Shown here one piece after another: positions 26,297-34,052 of a DNA stretch of 64,000 nucleotides. This stretch comes from CAUZIZ01 sp965218775 (GTDB lineage: Bacteria; Acidobacteriota; UBA6911; RPQK01; JAJDTT01), in contig CBDCLS010000006.1 of assembly GCA_965218775.1 (NCBI GenBank), positions 930,001-994,000 on the forward strand. The letters run 5' to 3'. The stretch's first letter is position 1. Each line of letters opens with the position of its first letter. A model generated the notes under the pieces. The model made no database searches. It saw only the letters and a list, made by a program, of their open reading frames with translations, and was not told where the DNA came from. A program made the position numbers and the translations under genes.

Positions 26297-27458
26297 CTTT
26301 GTCTCCGCGACCGGAGAGGTTGATAATCATCAGCTCTCCAGAATCCTTGTGTTTGACCGCTTCGGCCACCGCGTGAGCCGATTCCAGGGCAGGCACAACT
26401 CCTTCCAGCTGACTCAAGAGCTGGAAGGCTTCCAGCGCTTCGGAGTCGTCCGCTGAGGTATAACTGACTCGGCCCGTATCCCGTAAGTAGGCATGCTCCG
26501 GCCCTACAGAGGGATAGTCCAGTCCTGCCGAGACACTGTGGGTAGTCGAGACCTGGCCCTGCTCGTCTTGTAAGAGGTAGCTGAAGGTACCGTGAAGCAC
26601 CCCGTGGCTTCCACCCTGGAAACGAGCCGCATGCTCTCCCAGGTCCAGGCTCCGGCCTCCTGCCTCCACTCCAATCATTCGGACCGAAGTGTCGTTCAAG
26701 AACTCGTAGAAAAGCCCGATGGAGTTGCTGCCGCCTCCGACGCAGGCAATCAATACGTCTGGCAACCTGCCCTCGGCTTCCAGGATCTGACGGCGAGCTT
26801 CGCGGCCAATTCGGGATTGAAAATCGCGAACCATGGCTGGATAGGGATGAGCGCCCAATACGGAACCGAGAAGATAGTGGGTGGTTTCGACGTTGGTTAC
26901 CCAGTCCCTCATGGCCTCATTGATGGCGTCCTTGAGGGTGCGGCTGCCGGCATCAACCGGGGTAACCTTGGCCCCCAATAGCTCCATTCGAAAGACATTC
27001 AGGGCCTGGCGTCTCATATCCTCGGTGCCCATGTACACTTCACACTCGAGTCCCAGCAGGGCACACACGGTGGCGGTGGCAACTCCGTGCTGGCCCGCCC
27101 CGGTTTCTGCGATGATCCGCGTCTTCTTCATTCGCCGGGCCAGCAGGCCCTGCCCCATTGCATTATTGATCTTGTGGGCCCCGGTATGGCAGAGATCCTC
27201 ACGTTTGAGGTAGATGTTCGCGCCCACTTGAGCGGAAAGGCGGCGCGCACGAGATAGGGGCGTGGGGCGTCCGACGTAGTGCCGCATCAGATCCTCGAAC
27301 TCTTTGTCGAAGCTGGGGTCCTGCCGGGCCTCCTGATAAGCGCGCTCCAGCTCCTCCAAGGGAGACATCAGGGTTTCAGGAACGAATTTTCCTCCATAGA
27401 TCCCGAAGTGTCCGCTGAGGTCGGGTTGTTCGCGCTCTGGAGTTCCTGATTGACTCAT
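26262..27458 (-). CDS. trpB: Tryptophan synthase beta chain
   Basis: This 398-residue PLP enzyme joins indole and serine into tryptophan. Typical features are HFGIYGGKFVPETLM, the PLP lysine in EDLCHTGAHKINNA, the catalytic Glu in AETGAGQHGVA, the phosphate-binding CVGGGSNSIGLF and SAGLDYPSVGPEH. The frame is open 38 codons further upstream, but the ATG at 27458 has AAGGAGA at the right distance and matches the family N-terminus. It lies 11 bases after trpF and overlaps trpA. Confidence 0.97.
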   Translation of the reverse strand: MSQSGTPEREQPDLSGHFGIYGGKFVPETLMSPLEELERAYQEARQDPSFDKEFEDLMRHYVGRPTPLSRARRLSAQVGANIYLKREDLCHTGAHKINNAMGQGLLARRMKKTRIIAETGAGQHGVATATVCALLGLECEVYMGTEDMRRQALNVFRMELLGAKVTPVDAGSRTLKDAINEAMRDWVTNVETTHYLLGSVLGAHPYPAMVRDFQSRIGREARRQILEAEGRLPDVLIACVGGGSNSIGLFYEFLNDTSVRMIGVEAGGRSLDLGEHAARFQGGSHGVLHGTFSYLLQDEQGQVSTTHSVSAGLDYPSVGPEHAYLRDTGRVSYTSADDSEALEAFQLLSQLEGVVPALESAHAVAEAVKHKDSGELMIINLSGRGDKDVETVRDLLKE

Positions 27459-27469
27459 GGCAGTTCTCC

Positions 27470-28075
27470 TTACGGTGAGATCTTCTGGGGAAGCTTGTCC
27501 CAGGCGTTTCTGATGAACCGTTCGATCTTCCCGAGATCCTTTACGCCAGGGGAGCTCTCGACACCCGAGCAAACGTCAACACCCTCGGGGTGCAGCAGAC
27601 GCACAGCCTCCTGAACGTTCTCCGGTGTCAATCCTCCCGAAAGAATGAAGCTACGGTCCAGATGCCGCAGGGCCTCCCAGTCTTCCTTACGTCCCCTGCC
27701 CCAGGACGTGTCCACCAGGACTCGATTGTCTGGAAACTCTCGAATCGACGCAGGAGAGGTTGCCACCCAGACCTGCTTTTCAGTCTGGGGGATCTGGTTC
27801 GGACCTTGGAGGCCGTAGAACTGGATGGTGTCAAGGGGAAGCTCCTCCCAGCTATTGTCACTCCCATTGTGATCCGCGACGACGATGGCTACCTTGATGA
27901 TCTGGCGGGGGAGCCGTCTCATGATACGGTCGGCCTCTTCGGGTTCAATGTAGCGAGGGCTAGGCTTGTAGAAGTTGAAGCCCAGAGCGTTCGCACCGCA
28001 CTGCACTGAGTGTTGGGCGTCTTCCAAGCTGGTGATGCCGCAAATCTTGACGATCATTGAGCCGTCAGAGTTCAT
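27470..28075 (-). CDS. trpF: Phosphoribosylanthranilate isomerase
   Basis: This enzyme of about 201 residues catalyses the Amadori rearrangement of phosphoribosylanthranilate. It has VKICGITSLEDAQ with the catalytic Cys, GANALGFNFYKPSPRYIEPEEA, DTIQFYG, VLVDTSWGRG with the catalytic Asp, FILSGGLTPENV and GVDVCSGVESSPGVKD. The start is either ATG 28075, five bases after the trpC stop, or ATG 28057, which matches the family N-terminus better. It is in the middle of the trp operon. Confidence 0.95.
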   Translation of the reverse strand: MNSDGSMIVKICGITSLEDAQHSVQCGANALGFNFYKPSPRYIEPEEADRIMRRLPRQIIKVAIVVADHNGSDNSWEELPLDTIQFYGLQGPNQIPQTEKQVWVATSPASIREFPDNRVLVDTSWGRGRKEDWEALRHLDRSFILSGGLTPENVQEAVRLLHPEGVDVCSGVESSPGVKDLGKIERFIRNAWDKLPQKISP

Positions 28076-28079
28076 GGGC

Positions 28080-28880
28080 CTAAACTCTCTCAGGGTCGGG
28101 TTCTGGTAGGCCGTTTAGAGCCCGAAGTGCGGCTCCAGGGTCGGAGGTGTCCATCAGGGAGGAACCGATCAGAAAGGCGCTGAAACCGGCGTCCTGCAGA
28201 TCCCGGATCTGTGCCACCTCGCGGATTCCTGACTCCGATACCAGAGTGAAGTCCTGTTCTTCTTCCAGCCGTCTAGCGATGTCGAACGAGGTGTCGAGGT
28301 CTACCTCGAAAGTCTTCAGGTTTCGATTGTTGACCCCGATAATGCGAGCACCGCTTTCTACCGCCACTTCCAGTTCGAAGGGATCGTGGACTTCGACGAG
28401 TGCCTCCAGGGCGTACTCACCGCCCTCCTTTAAAAGTTGACGGAGCTCAGACTGGGACAAGCAGGCCGCGATCAGAAGATAAGCCGAGGCCCCATGGACC
28501 CGAGCTTCGATAACCTGGTAGGGGTCGAAGATGAAGTCCTTGCGAAGTAAAGGGAGGTCATTCGATTTCTGATGGAGTAGGTCGAGGAACTTCAGGTCCC
28601 CGTCAAAGTAGCTCTTTTCGGTGAGCACCGAGATGGCCGCCGCCCCATTTTGCTGGTAGGCCAGGCCTACCTCTTCGGGAGGGCGCTGGCAGCGAAATGG
28701 TCCATGACTGGGACTTCGATACTTGATTTCGGCGATGATCCGAATGCCCGGCTGGGTGATCGACCCAGAGAAGGAGGTCGGGGGCTCCTCTGGAAGTTGG
28801 TCCATCAGATCCTGGAGTGGGATTCGCAGCCGAGTCTCGGCGAGTTCGGCTTTCCTGCTGCGAACAATCTCATCCAGCAT
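28080..28880 (-). CDS. trpC: Indole-3-glycerol phosphate synthase
   Basis: This 266-residue TIM-barrel enzyme closes the indole ring. It begins MLDEIVRSRKAELAETR and carries IIAEIKYRSPSHGPF with a catalytic Lys, ISVLTEKSYFDGDLKFL, LLRKDFIFDPYQV with a second catalytic Lys, GVNNRNLKTFEVDLDTS, LVSESGIREVAQI and FLIGSSLMDTSDPG. The ATG at 28880 overlaps the end of trpD by 11 bases. It is followed within five bases by trpF. Confidence 0.96.
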   Translation of the reverse strand: MLDEIVRSRKAELAETRLRIPLQDLMDQLPEEPPTSFSGSITQPGIRIIAEIKYRSPSHGPFRCQRPPEEVGLAYQQNGAAAISVLTEKSYFDGDLKFLDLLHQKSNDLPLLRKDFIFDPYQVIEARVHGASAYLLIAACLSQSELRQLLKEGGEYALEALVEVHDPFELEVAVESGARIIGVNNRNLKTFEVDLDTSFDIARRLEEEQDFTLVSESGIREVAQIRDLQDAGFSAFLIGSSLMDTSDPGAALRALNGLPEPDPERV

Positions 28881-29880
28881 CGTAGGCCTCGATCAAGCCT
28901 TCCAGCTTGTCCTGTGCTGCGCCTGAGTCAATTGAATCTGCGGCTCGCGTCAGCGCCCTTTCGAAATCGCTTTCGCCCGCCACGTGCAGCGCGGCGGCGG
29001 CGTTCAGGACCACCACGTCGCGTGTGGGACCCTGCGTCCGCCCCTCCAGAATCTCTTTGATGATCGATGCATTCTCCTCGGGCGTGCCCCCTGCCAGAGC
29101 GGAGATCGGGTGGGCTTTCAATCCATGCCTTCCGGGGTCGAATCGAAAATGGGTCACCTCTTGATTGGAGACCTCCGAGACCCAGTTGCCGGACAGGGTC
29201 GAAAGCTCGTCGAGCCCGTCGCTACTGTGAACCACCCAGGCGCGCCGACAACCCAGACTGGCAAGGGCACTGGCGAGCTTCGCCGTAAGCTCGGAGGAAT
29301 AAACACCGATCAGCTGATAGGGAGCCGAAGCTGGATTCGTCAGGGGTCCCAGCAGATTGAAGATGGTGCGGTGAGTCAGTTGACGGCGGATCCCCACGAC
29401 ACGCTTCATCGCCGGATGGAACAGGGGCGCAAACAGAAACGCCACTCCCAACTCATCAAGGCAGCGCTGTGCCACTGCAGCCGGCGGATCGATTCGCACC
29501 CCCAGAGCAGTCAAGACGTCCGCGCTACCGCTGCGCGAAGTGGCCGCCCGGTTCCCATGCTTGGCCACCGGCAGACCTGCTCCTGCAATAACGAAGGCAG
29601 CGGCAGTCGAAATGTTGAAGGTTTCGGCGCCGCCCCCGGTTCCTGCGGTGTCGATGAACTGATCGTGGCTGCTCTTGACGGAAACGGCATGCTGCCGCAT
29701 CACGCGCGCGAAGCCTGCAACTTCAGCCGAGGTCTCCCCCTTCAGGAAGAGCTCTTTCAAAAAGTTGGCTATTTCTGGGTCGGGCGTTTCCTGGGAGAGG
29801 ATCAGTTCCAGGCAAGAAGCCGCTTCCTCCTCCGAAAGATCCGAGCCCGCAGTCAGTTTTTCGGTGTATCCCCGTAGCAT
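28870..29880 (-). CDS. trpD: Anthranilate phosphoribosyltransferase
   Basis: This 336-residue enzyme transfers phosphoribose from PRPP to anthranilate. Family motifs are FIDTAGTGGGAETFNISTA, VAKHGNRAATSRSGSADVL, LFAPLFHPAMKRVVGIRRQL and TIFNLLGPLTNPA. The N-terminal helical domain is complete (MLRGYTEKLTAGSDLSEEEA). The ATG at 29880 lies 28 bases inside trpG, so the two are translationally coupled. The start has little ribosome binding site character, which fits coupling. Confidence 0.95.
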   Translation of the reverse strand: MLRGYTEKLTAGSDLSEEEAASCLELILSQETPDPEIANFLKELFLKGETSAEVAGFARVMRQHAVSVKSSHDQFIDTAGTGGGAETFNISTAAAFVIAGAGLPVAKHGNRAATSRSGSADVLTALGVRIDPPAAVAQRCLDELGVAFLFAPLFHPAMKRVVGIRRQLTHRTIFNLLGPLTNPASAPYQLIGVYSSELTAKLASALASLGCRRAWVVHSSDGLDELSTLSGNWVSEVSNQEVTHFRFDPGRHGLKAHPISALAGGTPEENASIIKEILEGRTQGPTRDVVVLNAAAALHVAGESDFERALTRAADSIDSGAAQDKLEGLIEAYDAG

Positions 29881-30437
29881 AGAAAGTTTTCCAGGATTTT
29901 CTTTCCGGGCCGGGTGAGAACCGACTCAGGGTGAAACTGGACTCCAAAGATAGCATATTCTCGATGCCGTAGAGCCATGATGAGGCCGTTCTCGGTCCAC
30001 GCGGTTACTACTAAGCAATCCGGCAAATAATCGCGGCTGAGGACCAGAGAATGGTAGCGAGTCGCTTCGAAGGGATTCGGAATTCCCGCCAGAATCGAGT
30101 CCTCTTCATGGTAAATTGGCGAGGTCTTGCCATGCTTCAGTTCGGGGGCGCGTATGACCTTTCCACCGAAGGCCTCGCCAATCGCCTGGTGTCCCAGGCA
30201 TACGCCCAGGACCGGCAGTCGATCCGCCATTTCTCGTACGGTGTTCACAGAGATTCCTGCATGTTGAGGGGTTCCAGGGCCAGGTGAAATCACAATCCGG
30301 TCAGGCTCCAATTGCCGGACTTCATCCAACGTAATCTGATCGTTCCGATACACGTGGAGCTCGCACCCAAGTTCACCCAGGTACTGGACGAGGTTGTAGG
30401 TGAAGCTATCGTAGTTGTCGATCATGAGTACCTTCAT
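29853..30437 (-). CDS. trpG: Anthranilate synthase component II (glutamine amidotransferase)
   Basis: This class I amidotransferase of 194 residues supplies ammonia from glutamine to TrpE. It begins MKVLMIDNYDSFTYNLVQYL, with the nucleophilic Cys in LPVLGVCLGHQAIGEAFGG and the His-Glu of the triad in FGVQFHPESVLTRPG. The frame is open upstream through the inserted repeat element, but the ATG at 30437 is the family start and has GGAG nine bases before it. It is separated from trpE by a 288-base inverted-repeat element and overlaps trpD. Confidence 0.96.
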   Translation of the reverse strand: MKVLMIDNYDSFTYNLVQYLGELGCELHVYRNDQITLDEVRQLEPDRIVISPGPGTPQHAGISVNTVREMADRLPVLGVCLGHQAIGEAFGGKVIRAPELKHGKTSPIYHEEDSILAGIPNPFEATRYHSLVLSRDYLPDCLVVTAWTENGLIMALRHREYAIFGVQFHPESVLTRPGKKILENFLCYGDTPKN

Positions 30438-30456
30438 GAGCTGACTCCGGAATCTG

Positions 30457-30744
30457 AGTACCCTGGAACGTAAATACGCATAGGTTTGTGGCGAGCGCGA
30501 CGGGTCGAGTCCGCGAAGCGTCTCGACGCGAAACGACGACGAACGCCATGTCTCTCTATAGTGGAGGAGGAGCGACAAAGAAATCGGCCTGTCCCGTCGC
30601 CACCCGTAGGGCAGATGGGGGTTGCGGACGATCTCTGCGTTAGTTGTCGTCGAAGATGGCAAAGCATCGTCTTCCTCCTCCTGCCTTGATCTCGCCTCGC
30701 AAGCCCCATCTGCAAACGTATGCGTATTTACGTTCCAGGGTACT
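30457..30744. mobile_element. MITE-like element, copy 1, between trpE and trpG
   Basis: The element has terminal inverted repeats of about 32 bases (AGTACCCTGGAACGTAAATA... and its complement), with one mismatch. The interior is closely similar to 50069-50344, including TGGCGAGCGCGACGGGTCGAG, CGACAAAGAAATCGGC, CGTCGCCACCCGTAGGGCAG and TTGATCTCGCCTCGCAA. It carries no gene. Its right end coincides with the last base of the trpE stop codon. Its left end lies 20 bases before trpG. It must be transcribed within the trp operon. The terminal repeats differ from copy 2 by paired changes. Confidence 0.8.
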
Positions 30745-32096
30745 TAGCTCCCCTCGAGTTTTCGGGCGAACTCGAGTGCGCGAAACAGCGCCCGCGCCTT
30801 GTTATGGCATTCTTTGTCTTCAAGTTCGGGAACGGAGTCGGCTACAATCCCGGCCCCTGCCTGCAGGTAGGCCTTGCCATTCCGCATCACGATGGTTCGG
30901 ATAGCGATACAGCTATCGAGGTTTCCTGAGAAGTCGAGGTAGCCGATGGCACCCGCGTAGACTCCTCTTGGAGTCGGTTCCAGCTCCTCGATTATTTCCA
31001 TGGCGCGAACTTTGGGAGCTCCGGTGACCGTTCCCGCGGGAAAGCAGGCAGCAAGCGTATCAAAGCGATCTTTGTCTTCCCGCAGGTGTCCTTTGAGTGA
31101 GCTTACCAAGTGCATGACGTGCGAGTACTTTTCGACGAACATCAGATCCTCCACCCGAACCGATCCGTATTCGCTGACTCGCCCCAGGTCGTTTCGTCCC
31201 AGATCGACCAGCATCAAATGCTCTGCGCGCTCCTTTTCGTCCTGGATCAACTCCTCTTCGAACTTCTTCTCTTCTTCCAGGTTTCGGCCTCTGCGACGGG
31301 TCCCGGCGATGGGGCGGTATTCAAGATCCCTTCCCTGAACCTGTACCAACATCTCCGGCGAGGATCCCGCCACGTGCAGGTCGCCCCTCTTCAGGTAGAA
31401 CAAGTAGGGCGATGGATTGATATGGCGTAGGGCTCGGTAGACGTCGAACGGAGACCCTGAAAAATCGGTCTGAAACTGCTGTGAGACGACTACCTGAAAA
31501 ATATCCCCCGCACGAATGTATTCTTTGGCTATTTCTACTGCGTTTTGGAAGGATGAAGGGGAAAAATTTGATCGAAAAGAGCCTTCGGGGATCGAATCGA
31601 CCGAAGCCAGGCTGCTTGTCATGCTCTGTTCGGGGGTACTTCTCAGCCTTTCTTCCAGCTCATCCACTCGATCCTGGCTCTCGTGGGAAATGAGAATGAT
31701 CTGATGCCTGACGTGGTCGAAGGCTACGATGGAGGAATAGAAGTCCATTAGAACCGGTGGTCCCGGAATGACCGGATCACCTGGCTTGTCCAGACGCGGT
31801 ATCCTCTCAAGCTCGCGAACCATGTCGTAGCCGAAGATACCCACGGCCCCTCCCGTAAACGGAGGCAGCTCAGAAGGACTGGGTTCGCGCGCTGCTGGGA
31901 AAAGTTTCCGAAAGTCCGCGAGGCTCCCGTCGGAACTCTGGTACGGGTCGACGCCAATGAATGAGTAGCGCCCGATCCTCTCTCCTCCCTCCACTGATTC
32001 CAGAAGGAAGGCCCGGTCCGCCGAATGAGCGAGGCTCAAGAAGGCTGATACCGGAGTCAGGAGATCGCCCAGGACTGATTTCCAGTACAGTTCCAC
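30744..32096 (-). CDS. trpE: Anthranilate synthase component I
   Basis: This enzyme of about 450 residues makes anthranilate from chorismate, using ammonia delivered by TrpG. It has an N-terminal region (LLESVEGGERIGRYSFIGVDP) with the LLES motif of tryptophan feedback binding. The chorismate-binding domain has AGDIFQVVVSQQFQTDF, GSSPEMLVQV, PIAGTRRRGRN, DLGRNDLGRV, FPAGTVTGAPKVRAMEII and GAIGYLDFSGNLDSCIAIRT. The start is a GTG at 32096, ten bases after GGGG, immediately downstream of a terminator-like hairpin. It is the first trp gene. Confidence 0.96.
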   Translation of the reverse strand: MELYWKSVLGDLLTPVSAFLSLAHSADRAFLLESVEGGERIGRYSFIGVDPYQSSDGSLADFRKLFPAAREPSPSELPPFTGGAVGIFGYDMVRELERIPRLDKPGDPVIPGPPVLMDFYSSIVAFDHVRHQIILISHESQDRVDELEERLRSTPEQSMTSSLASVDSIPEGSFRSNFSPSSFQNAVEIAKEYIRAGDIFQVVVSQQFQTDFSGSPFDVYRALRHINPSPYLFYLKRGDLHVAGSSPEMLVQVQGRDLEYRPIAGTRRRGRNLEEEKKFEEELIQDEKERAEHLMLVDLGRNDLGRVSEYGSVRVEDLMFVEKYSHVMHLVSSLKGHLREDKDRFDTLAACFPAGTVTGAPKVRAMEIIEELEPTPRGVYAGAIGYLDFSGNLDSCIAIRTIVMRNGKAYLQAGAGIVADSVPELEDKECHNKARALFRALEFARKLEGS

Positions 32097-32106
32097 TTGA
32101 TACTTA

Positions 32107-32151
32107 CCCCAAAAAAGAAAGGCCGTGGAGAACTATCTCCACGGCCTTTCT
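32107..32151 (-). terminator. Terminator-like hairpin in the trpE leader
   Basis: Read on the minus strand, GAAAGGCCGTGGAG and CTCCACGGCCTTTC make a perfect stem with a six-base loop, followed by TTTTTT. The stem core matches that of the attenuator before chorismate mutase. The hairpin ends about ten bases before the trpE GTG, so termination here would shut off the operon. No clear alternative pairing was found. Confidence 0.7.
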
Positions 32152-32197
32152 TCGATCTCTATCTTGGCCTAATGACGATTGACAGTCCTCGGATACC

Positions 32198-32248
32198 CTA
32201 TGTTGCCAAAAGGCGCCAAGTGTGTCCAAGGAAGCTGTTATTCGTCAT
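32198..32248 (-). CDS. Candidate trp leader peptide
   Basis: This is a 16-residue frame upstream of the trpE hairpin (MTNNSFLGHTWRLLAT). It contains one Trp codon and has only a weak ribosome binding site (TTGGGA). TTTTGGC in it can pair with GCCAAGA further down. It sits where a trp attenuator leader would be expected, but a single Trp codon is unusual for such leaders, so the call is tentative. Confidence 0.3.
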   Translation of the reverse strand: MTNNSFLGHTWRLLAT

Positions 32249-32374
32249 TCCCAATCTACCAATCCTCAGGATAAGGAAAAGCGGCTTCTCAAGTCAAGGC
32301 CTTTCTGGATTTTCAGGAGTGTTTGGTTCTCAAGGAGAGTCTAGCTGCGATTCTTATGGGGGCAGGGAAGGAGA

Positions 32375-33673
32375 CTAGCCGCCGCCGGACATGGATTTCA
32401 GGAAGTCGGCGTTGGTCTTGGTCTTACCCAGTTTTTCGAGCAACAGCTCCATCGACTCGGTGACGGAAAGGGGATTGAGCACTTTGCGTAGCACCCATAC
32501 CCGGTTCAACATGTCTTTGCTCATGAGCAGCTCTTCTTTGCGGGTTCCCGAGCGATTGATATCAATCGAGGGGAAAATGCGCTTGTCGACCAGTCTACGG
32601 TCGAGAATAAGCTCCATGTTGCCGGTGCCTTTGAACTCTTCGAAGATGACATCGTCCATTCTGCTGCCGGTATCGATCAGCGCCGTAGCCATGATGGTCA
32701 GACTTCCGCCTTCTTCGATGTTCCGTGCTGCCCCGAAGAAACGCTTGGGCCGCTGCAGGGCATTTGAGTCAACTCCACCCGAGAGTACCTTGCCGGAGGG
32801 GGGAACCACAGAGTTGTAGGCCCGTGCCAGACGAGTGATTGAATCCAGGAGAATGACAACATCCTTTCCGTGTTCTACCATCCGTTTGGCTTTTTCAAGC
32901 ACCATTTCGGCCACCTGTATGTGCCGGGAAGCCGGTTCATCGAAGGTAGAGCTGATCACTTCTCCACGGACCGACCGTTGCATGTCAGTGACTTCCTCGG
33001 GGCGTTCGTCGATCAACAGAACGATAAGAACGACCTCGGAGTGATTGACCGCCAGGGAATTGGCGATGCTCTGGAGAATCATTGTCTTGCCGGCTCTAGG
33101 CGGTGACACAATCAATCCTCGCTGGCCCCGTCCTAGCGGGGTCAGTAGATCCATTACCCGACCGGTGAGGTTTTCCTGCTTCGTCTCCAGTTGGGCCTGA
33201 CTATCGGGATAGATGGGGGTGAGATTCTCGAAAAAGGTTCGGTCTCGAGCCACATCCGGATGTTCCAGGTTGATCGCCTCCACCTTGATCAAAGCGAAGT
33301 AGCGCTCACCTTCCTTGGGAGGGCGTACCTGCCCAGAGACGGTGTCACCAGTCCGCAGGTCAAATTTGCGGATCTGTGAAGGCGACACATAGATGTCGTC
33401 TGGACCTGGGAGATAGTTGTACTCGGGCGCCCGAAGGAACCCGAATCCATCCGGTAGAGTCTCCAGAACTCCTTCGGAGAAGATCAAGCCACTGCGTTCG
33501 GTCTGGGCCTTCAGAATTTGAAAAATCAACTCCTGTTTGCGCAGCCCTGTGGCTCCGGGAATCCCCAGTTCCTTGGCGACCCGATTCAGGGTTTGGATAT
33601 TCAGATCCTTTAATTCCTGAATGTTGAGGGCCGCGCCATCCTTTTTCAGTGCGGGAGTGGTAGCTTCAGACAT
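32375..33673 (-). CDS. rho: Transcription termination factor Rho
   Basis: This protein of about 432 residues is the hexameric RNA helicase that ends transcription. An N-terminal Rho_N helical domain (LKDLNIQTLNRVAKELGIPG) is followed by an RNA-binding cold-shock-like domain with DGFGFLR. The ATPase domain has the P-loop SPPRAGKTMIL, VLLIDERPEEVTDMQR, DSITRLARAYN and the R-loop region FKGTGNMELILDR. An in-frame ATG ten codons upstream exists (33703), but ATG 33673 has GAGAGG at the right distance. It lies upstream of the trp operon in the same direction, with the trp leader between. Confidence 0.96.
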   Translation of the reverse strand: MSEATTPALKKDGAALNIQELKDLNIQTLNRVAKELGIPGATGLRKQELIFQILKAQTERSGLIFSEGVLETLPDGFGFLRAPEYNYLPGPDDIYVSPSQIRKFDLRTGDTVSGQVRPPKEGERYFALIKVEAINLEHPDVARDRTFFENLTPIYPDSQAQLETKQENLTGRVMDLLTPLGRGQRGLIVSPPRAGKTMILQSIANSLAVNHSEVVLIVLLIDERPEEVTDMQRSVRGEVISSTFDEPASRHIQVAEMVLEKAKRMVEHGKDVVILLDSITRLARAYNSVVPPSGKVLSGGVDSNALQRPKRFFGAARNIEEGGSLTIMATALIDTGSRMDDVIFEEFKGTGNMELILDRRLVDKRIFPSIDINRSGTRKEELLMSKDMLNRVWVLRKVLNPLSVTESMELLLEKLGKTKTNADFLKSMSGGG

Positions 33674-34052
33674 TACTTCAAACCTCTCAAATTGACTTGC
33701 CACGAATTCTCTCGCTCCCTATTCCTGTGGCGATGGCATAGGGAACTGTTTTTAGACAGCTGATACGAGGGAGAGACCGCGCTCGATTAGCGAAGAGATC
33801 TCCAGCCTGTATTTTTTCTATCACAGATTTGCAACGATCGACTTGATGCCATGTCCGTCACGGCCAAGCCAGCGCGGGAACCAGCGATCTCTGTTCCGTG
33901 GTCCACGAACCTAATAGTTGGGGCTCGATCCAACATGTGTCGACAAAGAAAAACTGATGATTTTGCTAGGCCCTTATGGGGGCGCCGTTTTCTAAGCGGA
34001 TGATGGTCGTGGAATATTCAACACTCGATCTCGGTGAGTGGGCGGAAGTTTC
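33674..34052. other. rho upstream region without a gene
   Basis: This 379-base gap lies between lon and rho, both on the minus strand, and should hold the rho promoter and leader. TCCCTAT (33716-33722) and ATAGGGA (33738-33744) can pair in the rho leader. I see no coding frame, no U-rich terminator after lon and no other clear structure. Confidence 0.4.

Noticed and set aside
30486..30689. Short frames inside the MITE-like elements as genes
   Set aside because: They lie within inverted-repeat DNA, lack ribosome sites and follow the repeat in both copies.
32198..32248. A classical trp leader peptide with high confidence
   Set aside because: Only one Trp codon, a weak ribosome site and no clear antiterminator. 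It is kept as a low-confidence candidate only.
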